Assembly (NCBI RefSeq): GCF_037975245.1
Contig: NC_092576.1
Span: 39,243,611 to 39,307,610, forward strand
Direction: 5' to 3'
Length of the DNA: 64,000 bases
From: Apostichopus japonicus
Lineage: Eukaryota > Echinodermata > Holothuroidea > Aspidochirotida > Stichopodidae
In this document: positions 27,201 through 41,900 of the stretch, one piece after another
Layout of the letters: each line of letters starts with the position of its first letter
Position numbering within the stretch: the first letter of the stretch is position 1
The notes under the pieces: generated by a model
The model's database searches: none
Seen by the model: only the letters and a program-made list of their open reading frames with translations
What the model was told of the DNA's origin: nothing
Translations under genes and position numbers: made by a program

Positions 27201-27980
27201 CTGAGTTTGACCTTATATTTACATAAATATGTTTTGAAGATTTAAATATGCCTTCGTCATTAACAGAAATGAGTGAAATAAAATAAAATTACTAAAACTG
27301 GGTCCATGTTTAATTTTCTACGAAGAAAAATTGTTAGAATATCACCAGGTGGGTGAGAGGAACACCTAGTACTTTACACAATAAAACAATACTGTATTTA
27401 TACCAATGCATCTTGGTAGCATGGAGTGTACCATAACCCAATCATGGGATACCTACAGCTAAAGTGAGTTTATACATCCTTAACCATTGCTTGTATATTG
27501 AGGAAAAATCACAGTGTGAAATTGCTTTTGGGAGCGGTAGTTTAAGCGTACTGCTAAGAATAAATGTTTCCTGAATCCCATTAAGTATAGGTTACAATAG
27601 ACATATAGGGTTGAGCATGTTGGGAATGTTTTCCAACAAAGTGTTGTTCAAAAAGTTTGTTATAACGTATCGTTAATTGTGGTGATATATGGTTGTGGTC
27701 CGATAAAAACTCCTGCTTATTGTGTGCAAACGGTTGAAAAGGGCGGGGTTGGGGAGTTACACCATGAGGAATGGACTAAATGGTGTGGTGTAAACAGTCC
27801 CGACCGAACAAATCCTCCCCACCCCTCTCCCGTTGGAGGTGGGAGTTTGCCTCTACCACTCATTTTCATTTTGCGCACGTTACTACTTAGAATAACATGT
27901 GTTGCATGCGTGTGATCAAGCCAAGCAATATTGGCGGAATAAGCTATTGGAGAGGCCTTTACAGCTCTGTTAGTCTCGCG
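24296..27980. other. non-genic stretch
   Basis: Only short chance frames and a tRNA-like remnant (26,694-26,757). No splice-bounded coding segment was recognised on either strand. Confidence 0.45.
26694..26757 (-). other. tRNA-like remnant or tRNA-derived SINE head
   Basis: On the minus strand the segment ends AGGTCCAGGGTTCGATTCCC, which contains a perfect B-box (GGTTCGATTCC) with a paired T arm. Upstream, CTTGAATGGTGCGGACTTCT resembles a shortened D arm and anticodon arm. The acceptor stem does not pair and the D arm is incomplete, so this is not a functional tRNA gene. Confidence 0.5.
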
Positions 27981-27981
27981 G

Positions 27982-29760
27982 TCTATATCTACAAATCAAA
28001 GTACATATTTACATTTTGATATTGATTTCAGTAATATATAACTAGATAAACAGATTAACGCGAGTTAGACACGTACTATAAGCATAACAATGAAACTAAG
28101 CGATAAACATGCTTAAGTCAGAGTGCCCTTATAGGTAGCATATACTGTAAGGTTATGTGTGTTGGAAAATTGCAAACAATACAATTTTCACCAACATTTA
28201 CTCCATATGAACATACCAAAGACTAAATTTGTATGTATAGAAACGTCAATCAACGATGGGTTGATTCAGTTATTCAGTAAGTAATATTACTATCTAGCTG
28301 TTCGTACATTTGGTGACTTGTGCGAGTTACATTCTTTCTTAAACATTTAACATCAAGCAGACATTTGTAATAACATTTATTCAAGGAAAGTGTCTAAGTT
28401 ATCTTCTTCTTTTTGGAGGGGGTAGGGTGGTAGGTAGGTTGGGAGGTAGGGTGCAGTAACATGGCAGGGACATCTGAGAGGCGCTCCACACCGGACTTGA
28501 TTCACTTCTGCTTCTGCTTACCAGTAGCATCATATACTTCAAATGGGTAAGGGAAGATAAGCAGGTTAACTAACCATATCCCAGTAATCACAAACTTAGA
28601 TTTAGCAGGTAAGGGCAATGGTAAACCTGCCTCAGGGATCTAAGGGGCTCTTTCTCTCACTTTTGAGAACTTTTGCTGTTTTCAAAAAGACCCTAGATGT
28701 AATGTAGTTCAATATTTAAGATTATTTCCCATTACTACTTGTGTTTGAAAATGTAATTATGGTATCTGCATAACATGTTGCCAAATTTAGTAAGCGACAT
28801 ACAATGTAACAAATGATCAATCTTTATGAAAGGGCTGGACGTCGCCCGTTGACACCATAGATTGCAAACCGGTTAACAACTTTATATATATATATATATC
28901 AGTGTTTTTTTCATAATTCAAGTACAGCCAAAATGTCACGGGTTCTACATCTACAAACCTAAGTTGATATTTACATTTTGACATTGATTGCAGTAATATA
29001 TAATTAGGTAAACACATTAGGGTGAGTTAGACACGTACTATAAGCAGTACAATTAAACTTATATGTAGCATATATATTGTAAAGTTATGTGTGTTGAACA
29101 ATTACAAACACTAAAAGTTTCACAATTATTTACTCCACTTCAACATTATAAAGACTAGATTTTCATTCTTCCTAAGAACATTTTACATAACGCAGACATT
29201 ATCAAAAAAGTTTACTCAAGGAAAGCTTCTAAGTGATCTTTTTTTTGTTGACTGAAGGGGGGGTTGGGGCTGTGAGGTAGGTTGTAGTAACTTGGCAGGA
29301 ACATCTGAGAGGTGCTCCACATCGGACTAGATTCACATCTACTTCTGCTTATCAGTAGCATTACATACTTCAATTGGATAGGGGATAGATAAACAGCTTA
29401 TCTCACCATGTCTCAGTAACCACAAACTAAGTTCATGAGCAGAGACGGGATTTGGTGTTAATCGTGGACCTATGGGCTGTTTCCTTCACTTTTGAGAACT
29501 TTTGTTGTCTTCAGAAAAACCCTAGATGTAGTGTGGTTCGATATTTATAGGTTATTACCCATTACTACTTGTGTGTTTGAAAATGTCATGATGGTATCAT
29601 CATAAAATGTTGCCAGATTTAGTAAGCGACATACAAAGTAGGAAATTATCAATCTTTACGAAAGGCTGGATGTCGTATGTTGACACTCTCATAGATGGCA
29701 ACCGTTTAATAACTTTCTACATATCAGCGTTTCTCTCAAAATTCAAATAAAGACAAAATG
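27982..29760 (+). repeat. diverged tandem duplication, two copies
   Basis: Copy 1 starts near 27,982 and copy 2 near 28,944, a period of about 962 bp. Shared landmarks in order are ATTTACATTTTGA-ATTGATT, GAGTTAGACACGTACTATAA, AACATCTGAGAGG-GCTCCACA, CCCTAGATGTA and TTAGTAAGCGACATACAA. Copy 2 is shorter and diverged. Both are non-coding. Confidence 0.75.
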
Positions 29761-32700
29761 GATAATCTTAAAGGACATTGGCCTATATGGTGTTGTCACA
29801 TTGGTGCAGGTAGTATTAAGCTAGTACTTTAGTGTGTTATGGATTTAAATAAGAATCGATACAATAGGTCGATCTTTCTTAAATCCTGTGTAATGACATA
29901 TAAATCAGTATAAAAGTGTCGCAGAGTTGTTAATATTCTTGTCTTCACCAACCAAATTATCAACACAATCGGATTAAATTCAAGCCTAAAGTCTGGTAAA
30001 AAGTGGGGTGCGGGTAAGTGCCCTTCTTTCAAGCTGTAATCTCGCCATTTATCATGAGCACAGTAGATACGCAATGATATCAAGACTGCAATGGAAAATA
30101 ATTGCATCCGATTTTCAGCCATGGTTAGTGGCTTTACTCTGAAGATGGTATGCACTTATTATGCAGCTGCACGCTTTTTCATGTTGCAAAATGTCTAAAT
30201 ATTTGTATTTATACTTACTAAATGCAGGACATTAATAGTGCTGAGGTTTCTTACCCAGGGTCACATGATGTTGTGCATCACCAGGACAGGAGGGATACTC
30301 ATAATGGTATTGGTGGTGAGTTTTACTGTATGTTAGGGATGATAGTGTAAGTGCTGAGAAGTCTTAGTTGCAACGTCCTTTCGTCAATTCTGTATGGTGC
30401 GATTTGTACACGGACAACTCAAAGAGGTCCAGTAGTGTTATCAAACATTGGTGTTTTGCCGGTCTCCTAGCGGTGAAGAGATTTGCAATGGGATTTATCT
30501 TGTATTCTAAGTATTAAAACAACTATCCAGTGACCTTCATTGACATATTATTTATTTATTTGTTGGATCTTAAAATGAAGGTAACATATGTGAAACCTCT
30601 AGTTAAATTGTGAGTAGCTGTGGATGTAACATGACACGTAGAGAAACACCTAACAAACCACTTGCCGATTTAAAAAAAAAAAAAAAAAAAACATATATGT
30701 TTCCCTTCAGATATGAATCATGACATTTTCAGATTCGATAACAGAAGTTATAAAGAAAATGTACGATAACGAGATTTGAATAATTGTAATATTATATAAT
30801 TAAAGTAAAGGGTACTTTTAAAGTAATTGACAAGATCATTTTCACCATTTTCCAAACTATATCACAAACAGCTAATCAATATTACATACTATGTATTTGT
30901 TAACAAAATCATATATAACATCGCAACTGAAAACCGGGCCGAACCTTTGACGTTGCCCTCTTTCATTCATTCTAAAGGGGCCGGATCAGCCAGCGTTTTG
31001 AACGAAAGCCAATAAAACTATCAGTAAGTATCATCTATATTTCCTAGTAAAATTTGCCCCCACCCCCAACAATGATGCTTGTGGTAAACTATCCAATAGC
31101 AAACATAATGCAAACTAGCTTAGATTATTGCTGCTTTCACAAATAGATGCACAGCAGCCTTTATGCACAAAACCTTTGTATTCTTCACATTTTTAAAGGT
31201 AAAACTCATTAACCTTGAAATTGGAAGGAAAAACTGAAGAATAATTATTCCGTAAAACATCACTTCTACCACCAATCTCCTCACATATCTTACCTCCAGT
31301 CCATCAGACATACATGGGCATATCTACACAAATGACTATCATGATATTCAACCTTGAATGTAGAAAATGATACGATTCCCGTATATTAGGCATCAAGTAG
31401 GATTGGTTTTGGGGGGTAAAATGTTCGTAATCTTCCAGAGTATGTAACTTTGTAACATCATTAGATGCATACTGATATGTTATTTGCATAATATATGTCT
31501 ACTATGAGGAAGAACTGTGTCCTGAAGAGTCCGCCAAAACTATGCTTTCTCTTCCCGTGCAAAATCAATGGGTACATAACCAGTAGTTAATTTATTTTTA
31601 TTCATATTGTCAACTATAGTATTTGGTCATCTCAAATATATGCAACCCAAGTGAACCAATATTACATTACGATTAATCCGAGCTACTATTTGCAAGCAAT
31701 ATAAGTTGCGAGTCTTTTTCAGTCATGAAAATTGCCCTTATAATTACATTCAATACTTTAAACAATATTTTAATATATTTGTTAAGATATAGTCACATTT
31801 ATTTTAATTTGATCTCCTACAGTCCTTTTCCTTATAAATGAACACAATATTTCCTCCTTCTCTTTTCCGTGGTAATAATCACATTAAAGCAACGTTTTAG
31901 TAGCAGGTAAAACGAATAGAAAGACTTGCTGTGTTATACTTCCTCGTATAAAGAGTTCGTTTCTGGAATATTTCATAACAACGTAAAAAAAATGCCATTC
32001 TAGGTTGGTGATTCAGTATACTCTAAACACAGTATTCTACAGAACACTTTAATAGAAACTAACTTGACTCTGTCATACAGCAATGGAGATAAGCAACAGT
32101 TTACCAACCATTTGGTTCTAAATCAATGTGAATAATAAAAAAAAAACATGGAGAGAAAACATTGTAGTCAGAACTAGTATTTTGCTACATCACTATTGAT
32201 CAATAGTGAGATGGTGATATTAGAAGTATCTGTTAGATGGCATAACCATGACCAAACGATCGCTACTAAATTAAATAATTTAGAAGGCCATTGGCTTCAC
32301 ATGACCTCCTTCCACTGGACCTTGAGAGCCTGCAAAATAAGTCTTTCGACAGAAACAAACTAGTTTAAAATTTAAACTTCAAGCAGAATCCTCTCCAGCA
32401 AAAGTAAACCAAAAAAAGAGAGAAAGTTTGTTACTTTTAGAAACATAACTGTTTACTCCAGCCACTAAAAACTTCGATTCTGTACCACTAATTTGTGTAA
32501 CAATTTACCAACATTACAATATGATTAATCCTTACAGACACTTTAAATTACAAAGGTTTTAATAAGTTTGATTTCTTGGAGCATTTATAGTATATCATTA
32601 CTGAAAGTCCGTACAGATGGACTATAACCTCAAAACTGTATGCTGTGTATAACAAAAAGTTTGTTCATCATAATCCTCCTAGGTCAGAGTACACAAGACA

Positions 32701-32921
32701 ACCGGAAAACACACAGTGTAAAACATGTAAAAAAACCACTAGCCATTTATCAAAGCATCCTCTTCCAGCAAACATGTGAGTTAACACAACAAGTGTTCAT
32801 ATAAATCAATCTTTGACACTACTCTTAGATGTCCCTATCATACGTTGAATGCCACACTATTTAGTACTGTTTAATATAGAGCAGAAGTTGCTGCCTCTTC
32901 CTCAAGAACTGTGATCAATTC
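29761..32921. other. non-genic stretch downstream of PKMYT1
   Basis: No supported gene. An A run of about 20 lies at 30,671-30,690 and there are short chance frames only. The left part of the PKMYT1 3' UTR should lie just below 32,922, but no clear polyadenylation signal was fixed. Confidence 0.4.
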
Positions 32922-32951
32922 TCAGTCACTCTCGTCGGCTTCATTGAAATC
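32922..32951 (-). CDS. PKMYT1: PKMYT1 last coding exon
   Basis: After acceptor CTCACTAG, 30 nt encode DFNEADESD and a TGA stop. Phase 0 matches the upstream exon. Confidence 0.82.
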   Translation of the reverse strand, partial: DFNEADESD

Positions 32952-35900
32952 CTAGTGAGCAGAAAATATGGAAAATGTGTAAAAATGCAGGTGGATGATA
33001 AAGCTCTTTAAAGATGAAGATCTTCAATGAGTATTACACTTACATTGTGTACTTTACAGCCGATCGTATCCATGCATTGGATACGGTGAAAGGCTAAATA
33101 CATACAGGGGTACATTGATCATATTTGTACTGAGACTTAGATGTTATGTCATCCAGGGAAGGGTTCTAAGGGTTCTAAAGGATTCTAATGGGTTATAAGG
33201 GAAGGGTTCTAAACATTTGGGAGGATTTTGTGGTTAATGGAGGATGCAAAGATGAAAATGTTGCTACGTTTTATAACTTTTGATACAATGTAGAATTTTT
33301 GCTCATTCAGTTTGGATTTCATTTGTAAAATTATAGAACTACATGAGTAGCAACTTCTTTGTCCTGTTATCTGTGGTTATCCATTAGACTGTTTGATATT
33401 CATAAGAATTATATCAGTATCTCATGTTTCTTTAATACGGAAAAAGTACATGAGCAAGTTATAAAACTGGTACTTTTTAAATTACTTTCACTTGTTCAAC
33501 GTTAAGCTGGAATTTAATAACACAACATAAATATGTTTCATGACAACCATTACAACAGCAACAATAATATTATGCCCAGATTTTATATCTCTGTAATAAT
33601 AGAAATTGTCTAATCACTGGGTTTAACTTACCATGTGTAGACTTCGAGGTCCGATACTACACTGAAAAGAATCATCCCTGCTGTCTTCATCCATGCTAGA
33701 TTCCATAATAGATACCTTAGAAGGTGTACCAACAGGGGACCCAAAAGGGGTCCCTCTAGGGGTACTCTTAGGTGACCTCAATAGACTTACATTTGGGCTA
33801 CCACCAAACCTGAGAGCTCTGCTGAAAAAAAAAACACAAGATTATTGGCTGATAATTTAATTGAAAATATTTTATATCATCATTTATCTTAAATTGTCAA
33901 CCTATTATTTTCAATTTACTTAGGCTCTATTTCATGTATTTCTCTTTTATGTGTAAGGATGTCTAAATTTTTTACTGAGACTAATAAGCAGGCAACAGAT
34001 CAGATTCATGAGGAGCACCTTGCACCTCTGCAACCATACTCTGCCAGGAAATTGGAACTTGTTTAGTCAATGACAGGGCAGTTAGAGTAACTTTGCCAGA
34101 ATTTTAATTAGTTTGTGCTTCCTTAGCATATCAATGTAATTTTAAACTACAGACAAAACAAGAACTCAACAGGTTTGAAATTGTTTCAGTGAGATGGGTT
34201 AACAAAGCGGTCACCAACATGGTGATATTACCTCTGTGGTGATAACCGAGCAATAGGGGAGGAACTCCTTGGAATTGGTTTACCACCTCTTGGTCCAGAT
34301 TTAGGAGTCCTTGGTAGAGGGAACCGAAACCTAATCAACAGAGAAAATCAAATAGTTACCTAATACAATAAATATCCTCATCAAAGTATGAATGATTCAA
34401 AATACCATACAATGGTCTTCACAATTTGAACAGCCAAAATTTAAAATTCTGAAACATTTTAGAAGTATTAAAATTTTACCGAGCTTTAGATAACAGAATT
34501 GATGATCCTTTCGGAGCATCTTCCTCGCTGGAGAAGGAACTGTTGCTAAGGGGAACACCAAAAGAACTGTGAGATTGGTCACTCTCGAAACATTCATCTA
34601 CATAAAAGCCAGAAGAAGAAAACACAATGTTTGAACAAATTCTTGGATGAACACTTCAACAATACTGTCATTCCTAAAATGCGCTCTATTAATGATAGTT
34701 TTCCAATTTCACATCGTAAACACATGTTTTACTCACTCTCTCAACTTACCCGGCAAGAGCACTCAAATGCTACTAGTACAAATGTTGCTAGATGTTGAGT
34801 TCATTATGTGTGTTCTCTACAACCCGTTTTACATATTCTCCTCATTTCCAAACATTGCGCCTCTCCCTCTTTCCTCTTACCCATCCCCCCTCCCTGTTAG
34901 AAAAATAATTTAAAAATAATCACATGAAAAATAAAGCAAATACAAGTTTCTCACCATCGGAGAAACTAAGATCCCAATCTGATGGTCTTCTAATTTGTCT
35001 CTCTGTTTTTATAACTTTCTGTTCCATAGCAGAAGTTTGGAACAACTTTCTCTTCAGCGAGAACAGAGGACTGAAGATCCGATAAAATATGGCCAGAAAG
35101 AAACTCCACAGAACTAAAAGGATGTGAAAACATTTGTTTTTCTGTAAAAAAAAGGGAAAGGAAAAGCATTTCAGAGTAAATGTTGAGCCTCTTTAGCAGC
35201 ACCAAGGGATGATTAATCTTAGATCTCAATTGATTGTTACAAACACAGTTTTCTACATGATGTCATCAGCAACTTAAGCTTCATCTCGTGGTACAATGAT
35301 CCAATCATATTCATAATTTTAACTAATTTAAATGATCTGTGCTGTTACTCACCAACTGCTGCAAAAAGAGCTCACGCCATCTAGATGTGAGCACTCGCTG
35401 GATCTTGGGGATCGTGATGAGTTGGGCCAGGGTAGGACGTTGGGTGTAATCTCGAAGGAGCATAGCAACAACAAAGCTTTTCAACTCTGGAGACACATCT
35501 GGCAAATGATATAGAAAACTTCAGGTCAACATCTGAACAAATGATCTGGATTCCAGAGTTTTCATTTTATAACAAGGAGCTTTAGAAGGCTTACCACATC
35601 AAGATTAAGAGCAATTATGAGAATATTCAAAATTTTTATTATTCTATTATTCAAATTTTCCCAAAGTGCACAACTTTGTGTTACACATTGTAAAATGTGA
35701 TTTCCAGGAAAACCAATATGTACAGTACAGAGAGAGAAAAGGGTAGAAAAAGTTGCTCAAATTGAAACTCCAGTAAACTTTCCAGAAGATACAAATCCCT
35801 TCATACAAACAAGGGAACCTTTGCTTCATGTTAACAATATACCTTATACTGTCTAGTATAGTGCATGAGGTCTAGCCTAACGACCAACACAATGTGAAAA

Positions 35901-38900
35901 ATACAGTAGCTGCTAATAGCCATACAGAGCTTGGGGATGAATGCCCGTCAACCAGTAGGACTAAGAAGTGTCATAGGGAGCCTACAGACTGGAATCCAGA
36001 GGCTAGGTACCAAGCTCTGGACTTGACATTATCCTGGGTAGGTGCCATGGTGTGGGATTTACTTACCCCTGGCTAGGTGCCAAGGTATTTCACCATTTCT
36101 AAGTTGATGCCATCCATCTCCATGTTGCGGAATCTCCAAATCTGTTGCTAGCTCCAAGATAGTCATCCCTAAACTTTTATGTTTTTAAAAGAGAACAAAG
36201 ACCATCAATGTTGATAAATAGGTAAATTTTTGTATTGTTTAGTTTAGTTTAGTAGAAAAAAGGGATCAGGAAGGACACTCAAGTCCCCATCAAGGACCCT
36301 ATAGATGAGAAAAAAAGCTGAAGACACAAACACCCTTTAAGGAACTAATCATCCTAGTACCCCTCCTGTGGACCTTTTCGAGTACCTCTTTATCCTTAGC
36401 AAATAAAGGTTCCAAGTATGCACAGCATACTCCAGATGAGGCCTTACCAACCTCTTATAGCCTAACAACAATGTCCTCTTTCAGAAAACTGAATTTCCTC
36501 TTGATCATACCTAAAATCCTATGACCGCTTTAAGCAGATTCAAGACAATGTTTAGAAGGTTGCAGAGACGAGTCAATGTAGATACCTGGGTCTCTTTCAA
36601 AAAAAGACCTCTTGTAACTCCTCACCATTAAGATTGTAGATATACTTTTGGCTACTGCTACCAACATGCATCACCTTGCATTTATTAATATTAACAAGCA
36701 TTTGCCATCCCTGTGACCAGGAAAGAAGCCTTATTAAAATGCGTTTGAAATTTCTCGGAATCGCTTTTGGAAGAGACCTCAAAATACAGTTTGGTGTCAT
36801 CAGCAAACTTCTTAGCTGTACACAAAATATCTTCGTCAATGTCACTTATATAGGCAACAAACAACAAGGGACCCAAAACAAACCCTTGTGGCACACCACT
36901 AGTAACTTCCTGCCAAGAAGAAGTACAGCCGTTTATTACAACCCTGTTTCCTATTACCAAGACTTTCTCGATCCAAGACAGTAAGTTCCCATGGACACCC
37001 ATACTCTTCGACCTAAGTAAAAGACATTGGTGTGGAACTTTATCACAGGCCTTCTGGAAATCCAGGAACACAACATCTACTGACGTCTATGGCAAGCCAA
37101 TTGCTCAATAAATCGAAAAACATGGATTATCGGTTGAAAAACCATGTTTATCAACCAATAAACCATGTTTTTCAATCGAAAAAACATGTTTATTGACCGA
37201 TAAACATATATTTTTGGTTGATAAACACTGTTTATCTGCTAAAATCCATGTTTTTCGTTGAAAAACATAAATTATCGCTGATAAACATGGTTATTTGGTG
37301 ATAAACATGGTTTTTCAGTCGAAAAACAAGGTTTATCGGCCAAAAACTGTGTTTTCAAGCGATAACATGGTTTATCTGCGTAATCCATGTTTATCGCGTC
37401 AAAACATAGCTACAGTCCCGCACAATCCGCACATGAACAAGTGAGGAATAATAATCGGCTATAAGCAATAGTTGAGTCTATATAGAAGACCTTTAAAGTC
37501 ATAGGATATAGCCATAGAGCATAATAGGAACTCATTTTTACTCTATGGAATAGCCTAACTGCATAATATGAAGGCTTACAATAGTCCAATGGCTAAGCGA
37601 AGTCAAACCTACCGTTGAAATTTCCACAGTGACCTGGAAAGTCTGTGTATGAAATTTTCAACAGAGGGTTGGGAATTTGATACTCTCTCCTCTCTATTCA
37701 ACAAAGGCACCAACGCAGAATTTATCATGAGATACAACCCTGAGCACACCACGAACAGTCTCACACCAGTAACAGGAGCCATTATTTATTGTTCCTAATT
37801 ATGGATAGGGCCGGGACCTAACAAAGTTTGGGTACGGCTCGCCCACATGCTGCTTCGGAACCAAAGATTTATCATATATATACTAACATAACATGTAGAG
37901 TTTTAGAAGTAGTTACTGTAAATTTCCATCAGTCGCCAAATATAACTAGAGCACCAATGGTGCAGAAGCTCATACCTTTTCGAGCTGAAAAATGTAGGGC
38001 CCACAAAACCAATTTTGGGCCCGTGAGGGATACCCCCCCCCCTCCGTTAGCAGAATCCTGGCCACACCACTGGCTATAATTCCTATTTTCCCCTTTAAAT
38101 CCTATTTTACCCACTCTCTCAAACAATACCACTGACCTACCCTATTAAACTTTCTCCCCTCTACCTTAGCAGACATAACAAGCACTCCCTACAAGACATA
38201 ACTTCACAAGCTGACTACATACCTCAGGCTCAAAGACTTCTATGAATCGGCAAGTGCTGATTGGCTATAGGGCTCTCATGCTTAGAGTTCAACAGTTAAT
38301 AACAACTCCCAGTCCTGCTTTAATTCCACTAACAGCCTCTGCAGAGCTTAACCACAAATGTAAACAAACACTGCAGAGACTGGGAGACAAATTAAAGGAG
38401 CTTTGGCAAAAAGTGAAGGCTCATATTTTTTTAAACAATGGGGATTAATTGTAATTAATTAACTTTTGACCAAAAATTTTTAGGCATCACCTTATTCATA
38501 CACAATCCAACAATCATCAGTTCAACTTTGAATATGATCCATCAAAATCTTGAGGAGATTGAGATATTTGAAAATATTACAAAGAATGACCCCCGATGAC
38601 CCCCTAAATGACCTTTGACCTCAATTTTCCGAACACCCCTCGTAACTCTCATCGCGAGGAACATTGTGACCAAGTTTCATTATAATTGGCCATACACTGT
38701 ACGAACAGGAGCAATTTGAAAATATAGGGCCGCGGCCCGGGCCACAAAAGACCCCTAGTTGATCTTTGATCTCAAATTCATGAACACCCTGAAGGTAAAA
38801 CTACCATAGTACTATCGTGACAAATCCTCAACATTGTACCATGGAATCTGTAGGAGAAGAAGCATTTTGCGTATTTCCACAAAATTGCCCATTACGGCCC

Positions 38901-41900
38901 ACAGGTGACCTTTGACCCCAAATTTTGGACCATCTCTGATGGCCCTATACCCAATGGTCCTTGTGTCCAAGTTTCATGAAATTCCATCAAACACTGTGCG
39001 AGTGGGAGCGGTTTTACCAATTGTTGACGGATAGAGTGATAGAGTGATAGACGCCGCACTGTAACAATAGCTCACATCAGCATGCTGGTATGAGCTAAAA
39101 GCATGATTTATTGCCAAAAAACTATTTTTATCGGTTGATAGACAAGGTTTATCGCCGATAAACATGGATTTTTGGCGTAAAACATGGTTTATCGGTCAAA
39201 AACCATGTTTATTGGCAATAAACAGGGTTTATCGTCGATAAACATGGATTTTTACTTACTCAGCATTTGGCTTGCCATAGACGTCTGCCTATTTAGTGAG
39301 TTTGTTACATCTATCATAAAGTCAAGAATATTAGTGAGACAGGACCTTTTTTTGACAAAAGCCATGTTGAGACTCTCTGATCAAAGACTGACTGCTGAAG
39401 TGACTGACCATAGACTTTTTAACAAGAGACTCCATGACCTTACAACAACACTAACGGGCCTATAATTACAGGGCTTAGACTTATCACCCCTCTTGAAAAT
39501 TGGGGTAATATTAGCACATCTCCAGTCCTTAGGAACATAACCTTCATTCATAAATTTACTAAAAACCAATGAGAGTGGAACGCAGAAATGGTGTGCAAAA
39601 GTCTTCAACAAATACAGATGGATTGCATCAGGTCCAGAAGTTTTAGAAACATTTAGAAAAAGCAGCTCCTTTAAGCAATCTCATCCAAAAATAAGACTGT
39701 ATCCAGTTTAGGACCATTAGTTCCTGACAATCAGGAATACTAATCATATCTTCCCTTGTTAAAACTCAGTAACTTACACAACATAGTTGTTCAAAAGATC
39801 TGCAAGATCCTGACTATCAGTAACTATATTATCTAAGAAAAACAACTGCATCTTTACTTTCTGCTTTGAACTGACATAAGAAAAGAAGGCATTTGGATTA
39901 TCCTTAATATTTAAGGCAATGTTATTTTCTGAATGCTTTTTCCTTGCTAGCAGAATTTACGTCCTTGCAAACAACATCAAAAGCTTGTATATCGTGATCA
40001 CTAGTTCCTATTTTTCCTAGATCCGTCAAATCAACAACATTGCTTGGATCAGAACTCAAGACAAGATCCAGGAAGTTATCCCCCTAGTAGAAAAAGTAAC
40101 ATGCTGATGTAAAAAACAAACTCGCACAACATGGAAAATCAAAGTCACCTACTGTATTATAACAACATCACATCTAATTAAATCAAACAGCAAGACATCG
40201 TTATCACCGCTGCCGTTAGGAGAATGGTAAACAACACCAATAGTAATAACATCACTGGACCTCTTGGAGTTGTTTGTGGACAACTCACACCAGAGAGTTA
40301 CAAAACAACCTTGCAACTGAGACTTCTCAACACTTACAATACCATACCTTACATAGAGTAAAAATCCCCCCCCCCCAATACCATTATGAGTACCCCTCCA
40401 GTTCTGACTATACACAACATACCCTGGGTAAGAAACCTCAGCACTATCAATGTCCTCCCTAAACCTAGAGTCTGTGAGACCAAACACATCAGGTTTCAGA
40501 TCCTCAAAAAGAACAGTAAACTCAGCAAAATCTTTACGAATACTTCTAGAATTGGTAAAGACAATCTTCAGCTTATCCCTGAAACTGTACCTTAGCATGC
40601 CTCCTGATAATGTTAGGACTATGACTATCACTTTCCTTGCTTTCAAAACGCCTATAAGCGCCTCCATTACAAACATAATCCTTATCAAGATTTATGCCTG
40701 CTCCCATCACCCCTCAGTTTGTGTAAACATAGCTGTTCAACAGAGTAATTCACCATCCAACCAAACAATGAGGCCCCAGTATTATCTACAGTAAGTGCAA
40801 CCAATCCCTGGCAACCAAATCCCTTCTACCCTGGAAACATGACGACATGTGAAAAAATGTGAAGACAAAGTCAGAACACAAACTACGCAAGAAACCATTC
40901 AAAGTTACCAACTTAAGTTACTGAACCTTGTTGTCAAATCTTGGCAATAGACTACAGATGTTTTGGAACAAGACATTCTTGGCTTGTCATTTTACTCAAC
41001 CAAATAAGATACATTGAACTCTGTCTCATTTCAACCATCCTTGAACCCCTACTTGCCATTAACAATATGTATGAATTAGAGTGCTATTTGCTCTTTGCAT
41101 TAAATACAAAAATGACTGTAACAACTGAGCCAATAAACCATTGACCTTTCCTCATATTAAGCATGAAAATGTTTCCATATATTATTTGTCTTCATAAACT
41201 CACCTGAAGACATCAGCAGCTTTGCTGTACTTCCCTTCCAGTAACTCTGGGGCTAGGTATTTGGCATCCCCCTCTCGAGCATTGATCAGCTCTCCCTGTA
41301 AACATTGAGCATGAAAGAGAAAATTCAGGGTGGTAACAGAACTAGTGTTGGATGAAGTACTTTAGCTTATTGAATCACAAGACTTTGGGTGCCAACAGAA
41401 GCTCATTTCAAACTCTATCCATGTGATGTTTGCCTATGAACACTCAAGTTTACTTAAAGCTGCATGTTTTCGATCAGTGCTCAGACAATTGGAAGGCAGG
41501 TCTGAAATTGTGGCACTCATTCCTGCTACCGGGACTGCCATTTAGCAGCCTGAAGGACTAGACTGTACTTCCACCATGTGACCACTATCTCAAACACGGA
41601 TGGCGATGAAGGCATCACATTCACTGTAACTACAGTATTGCCATGGTAAACACAGTTGTTCGGAAACTCCCAGTTTCCAATACACAAACCAGAAATACCC
41701 AATCCACAGAAGAACCTCTCAACAACAGCGGCAATTGTGAATAGGTTTTCTGTTTTATTTTTGTGAGATTTTTTTGTGAGGTTTTGAAACATGAATCTAG
41801 GAATTGTGGCATGAACACTCACACCCCTACAACATGTAAACCTTTAATATTGACTCAAATAGCAATATTTTGCTCTATGTCAATCTTTGCACACAATCTT

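Larger units (their letters stand above)
36240..40790 (-). mobile_element. CR1/L2-like LINE, nearly full length but broken
   Basis: Read on the minus strand, an apurinic-endonuclease-like domain ([38 protein letters not shown]) covers about 40,150-40,640. The RT follows: [26 protein letters not shown] at 39,611-39,380, then [29 protein letters not shown] and [10 protein letters not shown] at 37,071-36,800, and a C-terminal [14 protein letters not shown] region at about 36,400. Several frameshifts and stops break it. The 3' end carries an ACTAA-type microsatellite near 36,240. A 2.2-kb TIR element splits the RT at 37,088-39,279. It lies in the PKMYT1 intron, same strand as the gene. Confidence 0.85.

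Noticed and set aside
36067-36173. Apparent loss of the PKMYT1 helix F-G exon through LINE insertion
   Set aside because: The exon was found at 36,067-36,173, just outside the LINE, with both phases correct.
38242-38448. 68-codon plus-strand frame inside the 2.2-kb TIR element
   Set aside because: Reads smoothly, but has no recognisable family, no splice context and lies in a non-autonomous element.
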